This document shows, in pieces, positions 16,912-25,297 of a stretch of 64,000 nucleotides of DNA. The notes beneath the pieces were generated by a model, which saw only the letters and a program-made list of their open reading frames with translations, ran no database searches and was not told the DNA's origin. The translations under genes were made by a program, and so were the position numbers. The DNA comes from Phenylobacterium parvum (GTDB lineage Bacteria > Pseudomonadota > Alphaproteobacteria > Caulobacterales > Caulobacteraceae). The first letter of the stretch is position 1. Every line of letters starts with the position of its first letter. The stretch spans positions 62,001 through 126,000 of the forward strand of contig NZ_CP029479.1 of NCBI RefSeq assembly GCF_003150835.1, given 5' to 3'.

Positions 16912-17613
16912 GTGAAGCCTCCGGCAGACCCTCAACAGGAGCCCGTCTCCGCCCGGATCCGCGCCCGGATCCAGAAGGCGAAGAAGCGGTTCTTCGCCAA
17001 TGACAACATCTCCGCCTACATCCGCGAGGGGGAGCTGGACGACCTCCTGTCAGAGGTGGAGGGCAAGTTCCGCGAGGTCCTCAAGAGCCTGGTGATCGAC
17101 ACCGAGGCGGACCACAACACCCAGGACACCGCCAAGCGCGTGGCCAAGATGTACGTGACCGAGGTCTTCCGCGGCCGCTATACCGACGCGCCGCCGGTCA
17201 CGGAATTCCCCAACGCCTCGTCCCTGAACGAGCTGATGATCGTCGGCCCGATCACGGTGCGCAGCGCCTGCAGCCACCACTTCTGCCCGATCATGGGGCG
17301 CCTCTGGATCGGCCTGATGCCGAACGAACACTCCAACCTGATCGGCCTGTCCAAGTACTCGCGCCTGGCCGAGTGGGTCATGTCCCGGCCGCAGATCCAG
17401 GAAGAGGCCATCACCCAGTTGGCGGACCTCCTGATGGAAAAGGTCCGCCCGGACGGCCTGGCCGTCGTCATGGAGGCCGACCATTTCTGCATGCACTGGC
17501 GGGGCGTGAAGGACAGCGAGACCATGATGATCAACTCGGTCATGCGTGGCTCCTTCCTGAAGGATCACACCCTGCGGGCCGAATTCCTCTCCCTCATCAA
17601 GAACAGGACCTGA
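16912..17613 (+). CDS. folE: GTP cyclohydrolase I
   Basis: Converts GTP to 7,8-dihydroneopterin triphosphate for folate and other pterins. 233 residues. The zinc ligands C120 and H123 (SACSHHFCPIMG) and C193 (HFCMHW) match E. coli C110/H113/C181; the usual CEHH is CSHH here. GLSKYSRLAEW and QIQEEAITQLADLL are also family blocks. The start is GTG 16912; no in-frame ATG lies before the conserved core. Five bases separate it from the BLUF gene, so both should be on one mRNA. Confidence 0.92.
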   Translation: MKPPADPQQEPVSARIRARIQKAKKRFFANDNISAYIREGELDDLLSEVEGKFREVLKSLVIDTEADHNTQDTAKRVAKMYVTEVFRGRYTDAPPVTEFPNASSLNELMIVGPITVRSACSHHFCPIMGRLWIGLMPNEHSNLIGLSKYSRLAEWVMSRPQIQEEAITQLADLLMEKVRPDGLAVVMEADHFCMHWRGVKDSETMMINSVMRGSFLKDHTLRAEFLSLIKNRT

Positions 17614-17618
17614 TTCCC

Positions 17619-18047
17619 ATGCTCGTGCGCTGCCTCTACGCCAGCCGCCCCGTCCAGCCCATGAACGGCGCGCTGCTCGACGGCATCCTCGAACAATGCC
17701 GCCGCAATAATCCCCGGCAGGGGATCACCGGCCTCCTATGCGTCGCCGATGACCTGTTCGTCCAACTGCTCGAGGGCGGCCGCGACGAGGTCTGCGAGAT
17801 CTTCAACGCCATCGTCCGGGACGACCGGCACAAGCAGGTCCGCCTGCTCTCCTACGAGGAGATCACGGAGCGGCGCTTCGGCAACTGGACCATGGGCCAC
17901 GTGGCCATTCCCCGGGTGAACCCCTCCCTGCTGCTCAAGTACTTCAAGCGCGTGGAGCTGGACCCCTTCGACGGGTCGGGGCAGGCCACCCTGTCCCTGC
18001 TGGGAGAACTGGTCGCCACGGCGGCCATCGTCACCCGCGGCGAGTAG
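17619..18047 (+). CDS. BLUF-domain blue-light sensor protein
   Basis: 142 residues: a single FAD-binding BLUF domain (about 2-95) with a short helical C-terminal cap and no output domain. The photochemical residues are all present: Y7 (CLYASR), N31 (RNNPRQGITGLL), Q49 (FVQLLEGG), W90 and M92 (FGNWTMGHV). These line up with Tyr8/Asn32/Gln50/Trp91/Met93 of short BLUF proteins. It lies five bases after folE and is presumably co-transcribed. It ends 3 bp from the convergent carboxypeptidase gene. Its partner is unknown. Confidence 0.92.
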   Translation: MLVRCLYASRPVQPMNGALLDGILEQCRRNNPRQGITGLLCVADDLFVQLLEGGRDEVCEIFNAIVRDDRHKQVRLLSYEEITERRFGNWTMGHVAIPRVNPSLLLKYFKRVELDPFDGSGQATLSLLGELVATAAIVTRGE

Positions 18048-18050
18048 GGA

Positions 18051-19439
18051 TCAGGCCGAGGGCGGAAGCACCATGCAGGGCTGGCCGCGGGCCTTCAGGG
18101 CCTTGCAGGCGGCGCGGGCCGACGATTCCGAATAGCCGGTGAACCGGGTGCGCCAGGAGGCGCCGGACTTCTCCGCCCGACCACCGGCGCTGAAGTGGTC
18201 CGGCGCCAGCTTGCGCACCACTTCGGCCTGCTTTCGGGCGAGGTCCTGAGACCGGAAGGCGCCGACCTGGACCGACCACTTGCCGGCGGCGGCGCGACCG
18301 CCCTGGCGAAGTCCGGTGGAGGCGGGGTCGACGATCTCGAACTGGGAAAGGTTCCGGGGCGGCGGCGCGCTGGTCAGGACCACCCGGTCCGGCGCCACGA
18401 TGTCGGCGCCCGACTCAGAGGGGCGGGCCTGGGCGTAGAGCGTCACCGGCGCGGGCTCGCTCTCGAAGCTGGCCTGGGCGAACTGGACGCGCTCGCCCCG
18501 GTCACGGCGGGAGGCCAGCTCAAAGCCCGTCAGAAGCAGGTTTTCGGCCTTGGCGTTGCGTCGGGCGTTGGAGGGGCCGCCCAGCACGACCGCGATCAGC
18601 CGCCGGTTCCCGCGCACGGCCGACACCGCAAGATTGTAGCCCGAGGCGCTGGTGAAGCCGGTCTTCAGCCCATCCGCTCCCGGCATCCGCCAGAGGAGGC
18701 CGTTGTGGTTGTTCATCTGCCGTCCCTGGAACGTAAAGGACTGCTGGCTGAACATGGCGTAGTGCTGGGGGAAGTCGCGAAGGACCGCCCGCGAAAGGAT
18801 GGCGAGGTCGCGCGCCGTCGTCACCTGGCGGCTGTCCGGCAGGCCCGAAGCATTCACGAAATGGGTGTTGACCATGCCGAGTTCGCGGGCCCGGAGGGTC
18901 ATCATGGCGGCGAACCGGCGTTCGCTGCCCTCGCCCAGCTTCTCGGCGAGGGCGACCGACACGTCATTGGCCGACTTGATGGCCAGGGCCTGCATGGCCT
19001 CGGAGACGCTGAGGCTGGCGCCGACGGGAAGACCCAGCTTGGTCGGGCTCTGGGCCGCCGCCTTCGGAGAGATCACCACCCGGTCATCGGGAGAGAGGCG
19101 TCCGGTCGAGAGGGCCTCGAAGGTCAGGTAGAGGGTCATGACCTTGGTGATCGAGGCCGGATACCGAAGGCTGTCACCCCGGCGCGAGAACAGGACCTCG
19201 CCTGTCTCGGCGTCCACGACCACGGCGGCGTAGCGCATTTCCTGGAAGGGTGGGAGCGGCGTGGTGGCCGCGATCGCCGGCGAGCCCAGGGCTCCCATGG
19301 CCACAGCCACGGCGACCGAGAGGCCAGCGATCCAGCGTGGAAACCGGGTGAGCGCGGAGGGACGTCGATCGGCTGTCGGCAAGTCGGGCGTCCCTGTCGT
19401 CTCCGGCGTCCGCCGGCGGGTTTCAGGTTGAGGGCGCAT
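18051..19439 (-). CDS. D-alanyl-D-alanine carboxypeptidase (S11) with C-terminal SPOR domain
   Basis: 462 residues. A cytoplasmic lead (1-35) and a signal or anchor segment (about 36-57) precede the penicillin-binding-protein domain. The active-site motifs are SITK at 96-99 (nucleophile S96), SAN at 156-158 and KTG at 259-261. It trims the terminal D-Ala from peptidoglycan stem peptides in the periplasm. The C-terminal 75 residues (WSVQVGAFRSQDLARKQAE onward) form a SPOR domain, which binds denuded glycan at division sites. This suggests septal targeting. Divergent from the phasin gene. Confidence 0.93.
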   Translation of the reverse strand: MRPQPETRRRTPETTGTPDLPTADRRPSALTRFPRWIAGLSVAVAVAMGALGSPAIAATTPLPPFQEMRYAAVVVDAETGEVLFSRRGDSLRYPASITKVMTLYLTFEALSTGRLSPDDRVVISPKAAAQSPTKLGLPVGASLSVSEAMQALAIKSANDVSVALAEKLGEGSERRFAAMMTLRARELGMVNTHFVNASGLPDSRQVTTARDLAILSRAVLRDFPQHYAMFSQQSFTFQGRQMNNHNGLLWRMPGADGLKTGFTSASGYNLAVSAVRGNRRLIAVVLGGPSNARRNAKAENLLLTGFELASRRDRGERVQFAQASFESEPAPVTLYAQARPSESGADIVAPDRVVLTSAPPPRNLSQFEIVDPASTGLRQGGRAAAGKWSVQVGAFRSQDLARKQAEVVRKLAPDHFSAGGRAEKSGASWRTRFTGYSESSARAACKALKARGQPCMVLPPSA

Positions 19440-19521
19440 CTTACCCCTTGCCGCATTGCAGGAAAGTAAATTCCGCCCGGCGCACCTTCACGGACAGGTT
19501 ATGTTGCGCCGCACAATCCCG

Positions 19522-19550
19522 TTGACTGCTGCGCTGCAGCATGAGATATC
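19522..19550 (+). promoter_or_regulatory. Predicted phasin promoter
   Basis: TTGACT (19522-19527), a 17-bp spacer and GATATC (19545-19550), 63 bp before the phasin ATG. It has a good sigma-70-type -35 and spacing; the -10 is an imperfect match. Confidence 0.5.
19529..19539. promoter_or_regulatory. Predicted PhaR-type operator
   Basis: CTGC GCT GCAG, matching the CTGC-N3/4-GCAG pattern reported for the PHB-responsive repressor PhaR in Rhodobacter. It sits inside the spacer of the predicted phasin promoter, as expected for repression. Confidence 0.5.
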
Positions 19551-19613
19551 GCGTCGCAGCACAAGTCTTCCGGCGGCCTTCGTCGTCCGGACCCCACCGA
19601 CAGGAACGCCCAG

Positions 19614-20039
19614 ATGGCCGCCGCCAAGACCGCCGCCGACAAGATCGCCAACGCCGGCAATGAAGCCCTCCGTGACGCCATGGAGAAGAGCATGACGGGC
19701 CTCAATGACCTGACCGCCCATTCCCGCAAGAACGTGGAGGCCGTCATCGCCTCGGTGACCGCCACGGCCAAGGGCGCCGAGGCCCTGGGCGCCGAGGCCG
19801 TGGCTTTCTCCAAGGCCGCCGTCGAGCGCCAGACCGCCGCCGTCCAGTCCCTGAGCGGCGTGCGCAGCGTCCAGGACCTGATCGAGGTCCAGAGCGACCT
19901 GGCCAAGACCCACATGGAGGCCGCGGTCGCCCAGATGGGCAAGACCACCGAGCTCATGACGGCCATGTTCCGCGACGCCTACCAGCCCTTCAGCGCCCGC
20001 ATGACCGCGGCGGTGGAGAGCCTCCAGTCGGGTCGCTGA
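19614..20039 (+). CDS. Phasin family protein
   Basis: 141 residues, almost wholly helical, Ala-rich, no signal sequence. Heptad-like amphipathic segments include GLNDLTAHSRKNVEAVIAS and AFSKAAVERQTAAVQSL. The block VQDLIEVQSDLAKTHMEAAV and a C-terminal YQPFSARMTAAVESL are typical of phasins. Phasins coat polyhydroxybutyrate granules in the cytoplasm and control their size. The promoter carries a PhaR-like operator and the gene is followed by a strong terminator, so it is probably monocistronic. Confidence 0.9.
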   Translation: MAAAKTAADKIANAGNEALRDAMEKSMTGLNDLTAHSRKNVEAVIASVTATAKGAEALGAEAVAFSKAAVERQTAAVQSLSGVRSVQDLIEVQSDLAKTHMEAAVAQMGKTTELMTAMFRDAYQPFSARMTAAVESLQSGR

Positions 20040-20071
20040 CCCTCGGGGGCCCAGGCCCCTCCGACCTTCAG

Positions 20072-20111
20072 GCGGCGCGGTTCCCGGTCGGGGGCCGCGC
20101 CGCTTTCGTTT
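20072..20111 (+). terminator. Rho-independent terminator of the phasin gene
   Basis: 9-bp stem GCGGCGCGG (20072-20080)/CCGCGCCGC (20095-20103) followed by TTTCGTTT. Confidence 0.75.
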
Positions 20112-20146
20112 GACTTGGCCCGCACGGCTGTGGAAGTCGGAACCCC

Positions 20147-21043
20147 ATGCTCCCGACCCTCCGGCAACTGCAGTACCTCAAGCTCCTGGTCGAGCACGGC
20201 GGCTTCGGAAAGGCCGCCGAGGCGGCTCATGTCACCCAGCCGACCCTGTCCGCCGGCATCCAGGAGCTGGAGAAGATCCTGGGCGCGCCGGTGGTCGACC
20301 GGGCGCGTTCCGGCCTGATCCTGACCGATGTGGGCGAGGCGGCCCTGGCCAAGGCGCAGGTCATCCTCAATGAGGCCGATGAACTGGTCCAGGCCGCCCG
20401 CAGCGCTGGCCAGCCCCTCACGGGCCGGTTCCGCTTGGGCGTGATCCCGACCATCGCCCCCTTCCTCCTGCCCCGCGCCCTGCCGCTCCTGAGGTCCCGT
20501 TTCCCGGACCTGCGGCTCTATCTCCGCGAGGACCTGACCCAGAGGCTGATCGCCGCCCTGAAGTCGGGCCACCTGGACGCGGCCCTGATCGCCCTGCCCT
20601 TCGACATGACCGGCCTGGACAGCGCCCATGTGGCGCACGACGAGATCCTCGCCGCCCTGCCCGCGAGCCACCCCCTCGCGGGCCAGGCGCGCACCCGGCC
20701 CTCGGAGCTGGAAGACGGGGACCTGATCCTCCTGGAGGATGGCCATTGCCTGCGCGACCACGCCCTGGCCGCCTGTGGCCTTAGGCCGCCGCGCCAGAGC
20801 GATTCCGAGGCGACCTTCGCCGCGACCTCCCTGCCCACCCTCGTCCAGATGGTGGGGTCGGGACTCGGCGTGACCTTCCTGCCGTCCATGGCCGTGGCGG
20901 CTGGACTCACGGAGGGGACCTCCATCGAGGTCCGTCCCCTCCAGGCCGAGGATCCGACCCGCGAGATCGTGGTCGCCTGGCGGTCCGGATCGATCCGGGG
21001 CGTCGAGGGCCGGCTGCTCGCCGAGACCCTCCGAGAGGCCTGA
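20147..21043 (+). CDS. oxyR: LysR-type peroxide sensor OxyR
   Basis: 298 residues. The N-terminal winged helix-turn-helix (about 3-62) contains FGKAAEAAHVTQPTLSAGI, and a substrate-binding-like domain follows. The redox pair C201 and C210 lies in LLEDGHCLRDHALAACG, spaced nine residues as in E. coli OxyR C199/C208. Disulphide formation on contact with hydrogen peroxide should switch on catalase and peroxidase genes. No catalase gene is adjacent. It is preceded by the phasin terminator; the TTGACTT at 20110-20116 is a possible -35. Confidence 0.93.
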   Translation: MLPTLRQLQYLKLLVEHGGFGKAAEAAHVTQPTLSAGIQELEKILGAPVVDRARSGLILTDVGEAALAKAQVILNEADELVQAARSAGQPLTGRFRLGVIPTIAPFLLPRALPLLRSRFPDLRLYLREDLTQRLIAALKSGHLDAALIALPFDMTGLDSAHVAHDEILAALPASHPLAGQARTRPSELEDGDLILLEDGHCLRDHALAACGLRPPRQSDSEATFAATSLPTLVQMVGSGLGVTFLPSMAVAAGLTEGTSIEVRPLQAEDPTREIVVAWRSGSIRGVEGRLLAETLREA

Positions 21044-23113
21044 TCAGTCCATCAGCCGGCGGGCGAGGTAGACATAGTGCCGCGCCCAGCGCCGGGCGTT
21101 CAGCTCGGGATCGGAGTCATTGGAGTGACCCCCGAGGGTCTGCTCATGGTAGAGGTAGGGAACCCCCAACGCTTCCAGGCGCGCCGCGTACTTGCGGGCG
21201 TGGCCCGGATGGACCCGGTCATCCCGGGTGTTGGTGGTGATGTAGGCCTCGGGGTAGGCCACCCCAGGCTTCAGGTTCTGGTACCCCGAGTAGCGGGCGA
21301 TGAAGGCGGCGTCCTCCGGCACGTCCGGGTTCCCGTACTCGCCGACCCAGGACGCCCCGGCGGACAGCTTGTGATAGCGAAGCATGTCCACCAAGGGGCT
21401 CTCCACCACCACTGCGTTCCAGAGATCCGGGTGCTGGGTCATCGACACCGTGGTCAGGACCCCTCCGTTTGAGCGGCCGTAGATGCCCAGCCGCCGGGGC
21501 GAGGTCAGCCCGCGGGCGGTCAGGTCCCGGGCCACGGCCGCAAAGTCGTCGAAGGCCAGCTGGCGCTTCTCGCGCATGACCGACTGGTGCCAGGCGGGGC
21601 CGAACTCGCCGCCACCGCGGATATTGGCGATGACGTAGGCGCCGCCCCGCGACAGCCAGAGCTTGCCCATCTCCGGCTGGTAGATGGGCGGCTTGGCGAT
21701 CTCGAACCCGCCGTAGCCGTACATCAGGGTCGGGGTGGAGCCGTCCTTCCGGGCGCCCTTGGGCGAGACCACGAAGTAGGGGATGCGGGTCCCGTCACTC
21801 GACGTCGCCCAGTACTGGGCGACGCTGGCGCCTTCGGCCGCAAACCTCGGGGGAAGGGCGGCGATCCGGGCCGTCTGGCCAGTGGCGGCGTCCACCCGCC
21901 ACAGGGACGGGGGATCGAGGAAGCCCTCGGCCGAGATCATCACGACATCGTCGGTCTCGCTGGCCGAGATGATCTGGAAGGTCGCGTCCCGCGGGAGGGC
22001 GAGGCGCTCGCCGGTCCAGCGACCGCGAGCCATGTCGAAGACCTCCACGGCGCCCTTGACCTCGTCGAGCAGGTTCACCACCACAAGGCCCGCCGTCACC
22101 TCGACCTCCTGGACCGCCTGCCGGGGGCCCGGCGCGAAGACCAGCTCTGGCTTGCCGGCTGGGTCGTCCCGGCGCAGGGCGACCACCGAACCGCGGCTGA
22201 AGCCCTTCCAGTCTTCCTTGATGATGAAGATCATCCGGCCCTGGGCGGAGCCCTGGTAGGTGGCGCGAAGCGGCAGGGGCAGGCGGATCAGCCGGCCGTC
22301 CCGCCAAAGGCTGAACTCGGAACGGAAGAAGTCGACCGCCCGGTTGATGACCAGGCCCTGGCTCCGGCCCGACTCGTCCCGCAGGACGGTGGCGGCGACC
22401 GACACGTCCGAGGCCTGGCCCCGGAAGACGTCGCGGGTTTCGCCCCGGCGGTTCAGGGTGCGCAGGACGAAGGGATAGCCTGATGCGGTCACCTCGCCGG
22501 GGGTCCATTCCCTGGCGGCGACCAGGGTGTCGCGATCCAGCCAGTCCACGGTTTGCTTGAAGGGGGGCAGGCGGAACCCGCCGTCGACGAAGGTCCGGCG
22601 GGTGACGTCGTACTCGCGCAGCTCCACCGCGTCGCCGCCGCCATCGGACAGGCGGACCAGGCACAGGGTCGCGGCCGGCGGGAGGCAGGTCGCGCCCTTG
22701 AAGATCCAGTTCCGGCCCTCGGCCCGGGACAGGGCGTCCAGGTCCAGGAGGGGGGTCCACTGCGGCTGTCCGGCGCGGTAGGCGTCTTCGCCGGTGGTGC
22801 GCCAGACGCCCTGTATGTGCTCGGCGTCCTGCCAGAGATTGTCCACCGCCCCGCCGCGCAGTCTCGGCCAGGCGATCCGGTCCGCCGCAGTGAAGATGGC
22901 GCGGGCCTCCTGCAGGAAGACGGGGTATCGCCGATCTCCCTCCAGGACCGCCGCCGTCCGCGCGTTCTGGCGCGCCACCCATTCCAGGGCACGGGGCGAC
23001 TCGATGTCCTCAAGCCAGAGGAAGGGGTCCTCTGCGCGCGCCGCCGCAGGCGGACCGGCGAGGGCCAGGGTCAGGACAAAGAGGCGAAGGAAGGTGGTAA
23101 GTTGGCGCTTCAT
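21044..23113 (-). CDS. Prolyl oligopeptidase family (S9A) serine peptidase, exported
   Basis: 689 residues. A signal peptide of about 27 residues ends PPAAARA before EDPFLWLED, the standard entry of prolyl oligopeptidases. The beta-propeller region spans about 70-420. The alpha/beta-hydrolase domain has nucleophile S548 in GIYGRSNGGVL, Asp in TRDDRVHPGH (about 631) and H663 in LGGHSND. It should cleave short peptides after proline in the periplasm. The ATG at 23111-23113 starts the signal peptide. It is divergent from dapF (79 bp); a TTTGCGCAAA palindrome lies at 23123-23132. Confidence 0.92.
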   Translation of the reverse strand: MKRQLTTFLRLFVLTLALAGPPAAARAEDPFLWLEDIESPRALEWVARQNARTAAVLEGDRRYPVFLQEARAIFTAADRIAWPRLRGGAVDNLWQDAEHIQGVWRTTGEDAYRAGQPQWTPLLDLDALSRAEGRNWIFKGATCLPPAATLCLVRLSDGGGDAVELREYDVTRRTFVDGGFRLPPFKQTVDWLDRDTLVAAREWTPGEVTASGYPFVLRTLNRRGETRDVFRGQASDVSVAATVLRDESGRSQGLVINRAVDFFRSEFSLWRDGRLIRLPLPLRATYQGSAQGRMIFIIKEDWKGFSRGSVVALRRDDPAGKPELVFAPGPRQAVQEVEVTAGLVVVNLLDEVKGAVEVFDMARGRWTGERLALPRDATFQIISASETDDVVMISAEGFLDPPSLWRVDAATGQTARIAALPPRFAAEGASVAQYWATSSDGTRIPYFVVSPKGARKDGSTPTLMYGYGGFEIAKPPIYQPEMGKLWLSRGGAYVIANIRGGGEFGPAWHQSVMREKRQLAFDDFAAVARDLTARGLTSPRRLGIYGRSNGGVLTTVSMTQHPDLWNAVVVESPLVDMLRYHKLSAGASWVGEYGNPDVPEDAAFIARYSGYQNLKPGVAYPEAYITTNTRDDRVHPGHARKYAARLEALGVPYLYHEQTLGGHSNDSDPELNARRWARHYVYLARRLMD

Positions 23114-23192
23114 GGAGGTCTTTTTGCGCAAAGACCCGCCCCTGTCTCGCGAAAGTCGCCCGGAGGGGGTTGTGCGACTATATAGGGAGCCC

Positions 23193-24005
23193 ATGGAGCG
23201 CCCCTTCCTCAAGATGAACGGCCTGGGCAACGACTTCATCGTCGTGGACGCCCGCCGCCGCGCCTTTGCCCCGGATCCGGAGACCATCCGGCGCCTGGCC
23301 TCGCGGTCGGAAGGGATCGGCTGCGACCAGTTCGTGGTCATTGGCGCCTCGGAGACGGCCGACGCCTCGATCCGCTTCTGGAACCCCGATGGCGGCGAGG
23401 CCGGCGCCTGCGGCAACGCGTCGCGCTGCGTGGCCTGGCGCCTGATGGAGGACGCCGGGACGGACGAGGTGCGCCTGGAGACCGCAGGCGGCGTGCTGGC
23501 GGCCTGGCGTCAAGGACCGATGCGGGTGGCCGTGGACATGGGCCGGCCACGCCTGTCCTGGCGGGCCGTCCCGCTCTCGGGGCCCCATGACACCCTGGCG
23601 GTTCCCGTGCCGGAGGCCGCACCCCTGGGGCCCGCGACCTGCCTGTCCATGGGCAACCCCCATGCGGTCTTCTTCGTCCCCTCCCTTTCGGACATCGACG
23701 TCGCAGGCCTGGGCGCCCGCATCGAGGCCAGCCCCCTCTTCCCGGAGCGGGTGAATGTGGGGTTCGCCGAAGTCCGCAGCCGGACCCACCTCCGGCTGAG
23801 GGTCTGGGAGCGTGCCGCGGGCCTGACCCGGGCGTGCGGCTCAGGCGCCTGTGCGGCCCTGGTGGCCGGCGTACGCAGGGGCCTGGCGGGCCCCGCCGGC
23901 CGGCTGGAGCTGGACGGGGGCGACCTGGAGATCGCCTGGGGGATCGACGGCCGCGTGCTGATGACCGGCGATGTCGAGATCGAGTTCGAGGGGCGGCTGC
24001 CATGA
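23193..24005 (+). CDS. dapF: Diaminopimelate epimerase
   Basis: Interconverts LL- and meso-diaminopimelate for lysine and peptidoglycan. 270 residues with the two-fold symmetric fold. The catalytic cysteines are C73 (GACGNASRC) and C215 (TRACGSGAC). The N-terminus FLKMNGLGNDFIVVD is diagnostic. The start is the ATG at 23193. Its TGA overlaps the ATG of mtaB (ATGA), starting a four-gene coupled run dapF-mtaB-ftsY-yciB. Confidence 0.96.
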   Translation: MERPFLKMNGLGNDFIVVDARRRAFAPDPETIRRLASRSEGIGCDQFVVIGASETADASIRFWNPDGGEAGACGNASRCVAWRLMEDAGTDEVRLETAGGVLAAWRQGPMRVAVDMGRPRLSWRAVPLSGPHDTLAVPVPEAAPLGPATCLSMGNPHAVFFVPSLSDIDVAGLGARIEASPLFPERVNVGFAEVRSRTHLRLRVWERAAGLTRACGSGACAALVAGVRRGLAGPAGRLELDGGDLEIAWGIDGRVLMTGDVEIEFEGRLP

Positions 24006-25297
24006 GCGGCTCGGACGTCCAGGTCGTCACCTTCGGCTGCCGACTCAACGCCTACGAGAGCGAGGTCATCCGCGCCCGCGCCGCTGAGGACGGCGTCACC
24101 GACGCCGTGGTCTTCAACACCTGCGCCGTGACGGGCGAGGCCGTGCGGCAGGCCCGTCAGGCGATCCGCAAGGCCCGCCGGGAGAACCCGGGCGCGCGGC
24201 TCATCGTCACCGGCTGCGCCGCCCAGATCGAGCCGGAAACCTTCGCCGCCATGCCCGAGGTCGACCTGGTCCTCGGCAATGCAGACAAGGCCCGTCCCGG
24301 CGCCCTCTCGCCCCTGGCCGAGGGGCCCCGGGTGCGGGTCAACGACATCATGAGCGTGCGCGAGACCGCCGGTCACCTGATCGCCGGGGTGCGCGACCGG
24401 GCCCGGGCCTATGTCGAGGTGCAGAACGGCTGCGACCATCGCTGCACCTTCTGCGTCATTCCCTTCGGTCGCGGAAACTCCCGGTCGGTTCCCGCCGGCG
24501 AGGTGGTGGAGCAGGTCCGTCGCCTGGTCGCAGAGGGCTGCAAGGAGATCGTGCTGACCGGCGTCGACGTCACCAGCTGGGGGGCGGACCTGCCGGGCGC
24601 GCCTTCCCTGGGCCAGCTGGCGGGGCGGATCCTGCGCCTGGTCCCCGACCTTCCCCGCCTGCGCCTGTCCTCCATCGACGCCGCCGAGATCGATCCCGAC
24701 CTCATGGCCCTTCTGGCGGACGAGCCCCGCCTGATGCCGCACCTGCACCTGTCCCTGCAGGCCGGCGACGACATGATCCTCAAGCGGATGAAGCGCCGGC
24801 ACAGCCGGGCGGATGCGCTGAAGCTCGTGTCCGATGTGCGCGCCGTGCGCCCCGATGTCGCCTTCGGCGCCGACCTGATCGCCGGCTTCCCCACCGAGAC
24901 TGAGGACATGTTCGCAAACACCCTCGACCTGGTGGAGGCGGCGGACCTGGCCTTCCTGCATGTCTTTCCCTACAGCCCCCGCCCGGGCACGCCTGCGGCG
25001 CGGATGCCGCCCGTCCCGAAGGCGGAGGTCCGCGAGCGCGCCGCCCGGCTGCGGGCTGCGGGCGAGGCGGCCCTGTCCCGTCACCTGGCCGCCCAGGCCG
25101 GCCGCGAGGTCCGGGGCCTGGTCGAGCGTCCCGGCCTGGCCCGGGCCGAGGACTTCTCCGAGATCGCCTTCACAGGCGCCGCCCCTGTGGGCGAGATCGC
25201 GACCTTCCGGATCGCCGGCCAGGACGGACGGCGGTTGCTGGCCGCCCCGACCCCTAGGATCATGGCCGGCCAGCCGCTAGAAGTCCGGCATGACTGA
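24002..25297 (+). CDS. mtaB: tRNA threonylcarbamoyladenosine methylthiotransferase MtaB
   Basis: Radical-SAM enzyme adding a methylthio group to t6A37 of ANN-decoding tRNAs. 431 residues. The N-terminal UPF0004 domain has the cluster cysteines C13, C41 and C72. The radical SAM motif C144-x3-C148-x2-C151 (NGCDHRCTFC) follows. GADLIAGFPTET and FPYSPRPGTPAARM are late conserved blocks, and the C-terminus is TRAM-like. The IVTGCAAQ pattern favours MtaB over MiaB or RimO. It overlaps dapF by 4 bp and ftsY by 8 bp. Confidence 0.93.
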   Translation: MSGSDVQVVTFGCRLNAYESEVIRARAAEDGVTDAVVFNTCAVTGEAVRQARQAIRKARRENPGARLIVTGCAAQIEPETFAAMPEVDLVLGNADKARPGALSPLAEGPRVRVNDIMSVRETAGHLIAGVRDRARAYVEVQNGCDHRCTFCVIPFGRGNSRSVPAGEVVEQVRRLVAEGCKEIVLTGVDVTSWGADLPGAPSLGQLAGRILRLVPDLPRLRLSSIDAAEIDPDLMALLADEPRLMPHLHLSLQAGDDMILKRMKRRHSRADALKLVSDVRAVRPDVAFGADLIAGFPTETEDMFANTLDLVEAADLAFLHVFPYSPRPGTPAARMPPVPKAEVRERAARLRAAGEAALSRHLAAQAGREVRGLVERPGLARAEDFSEIAFTGAAPVGEIATFRIAGQDGRRLLAAPTPRIMAGQPLEVRHD

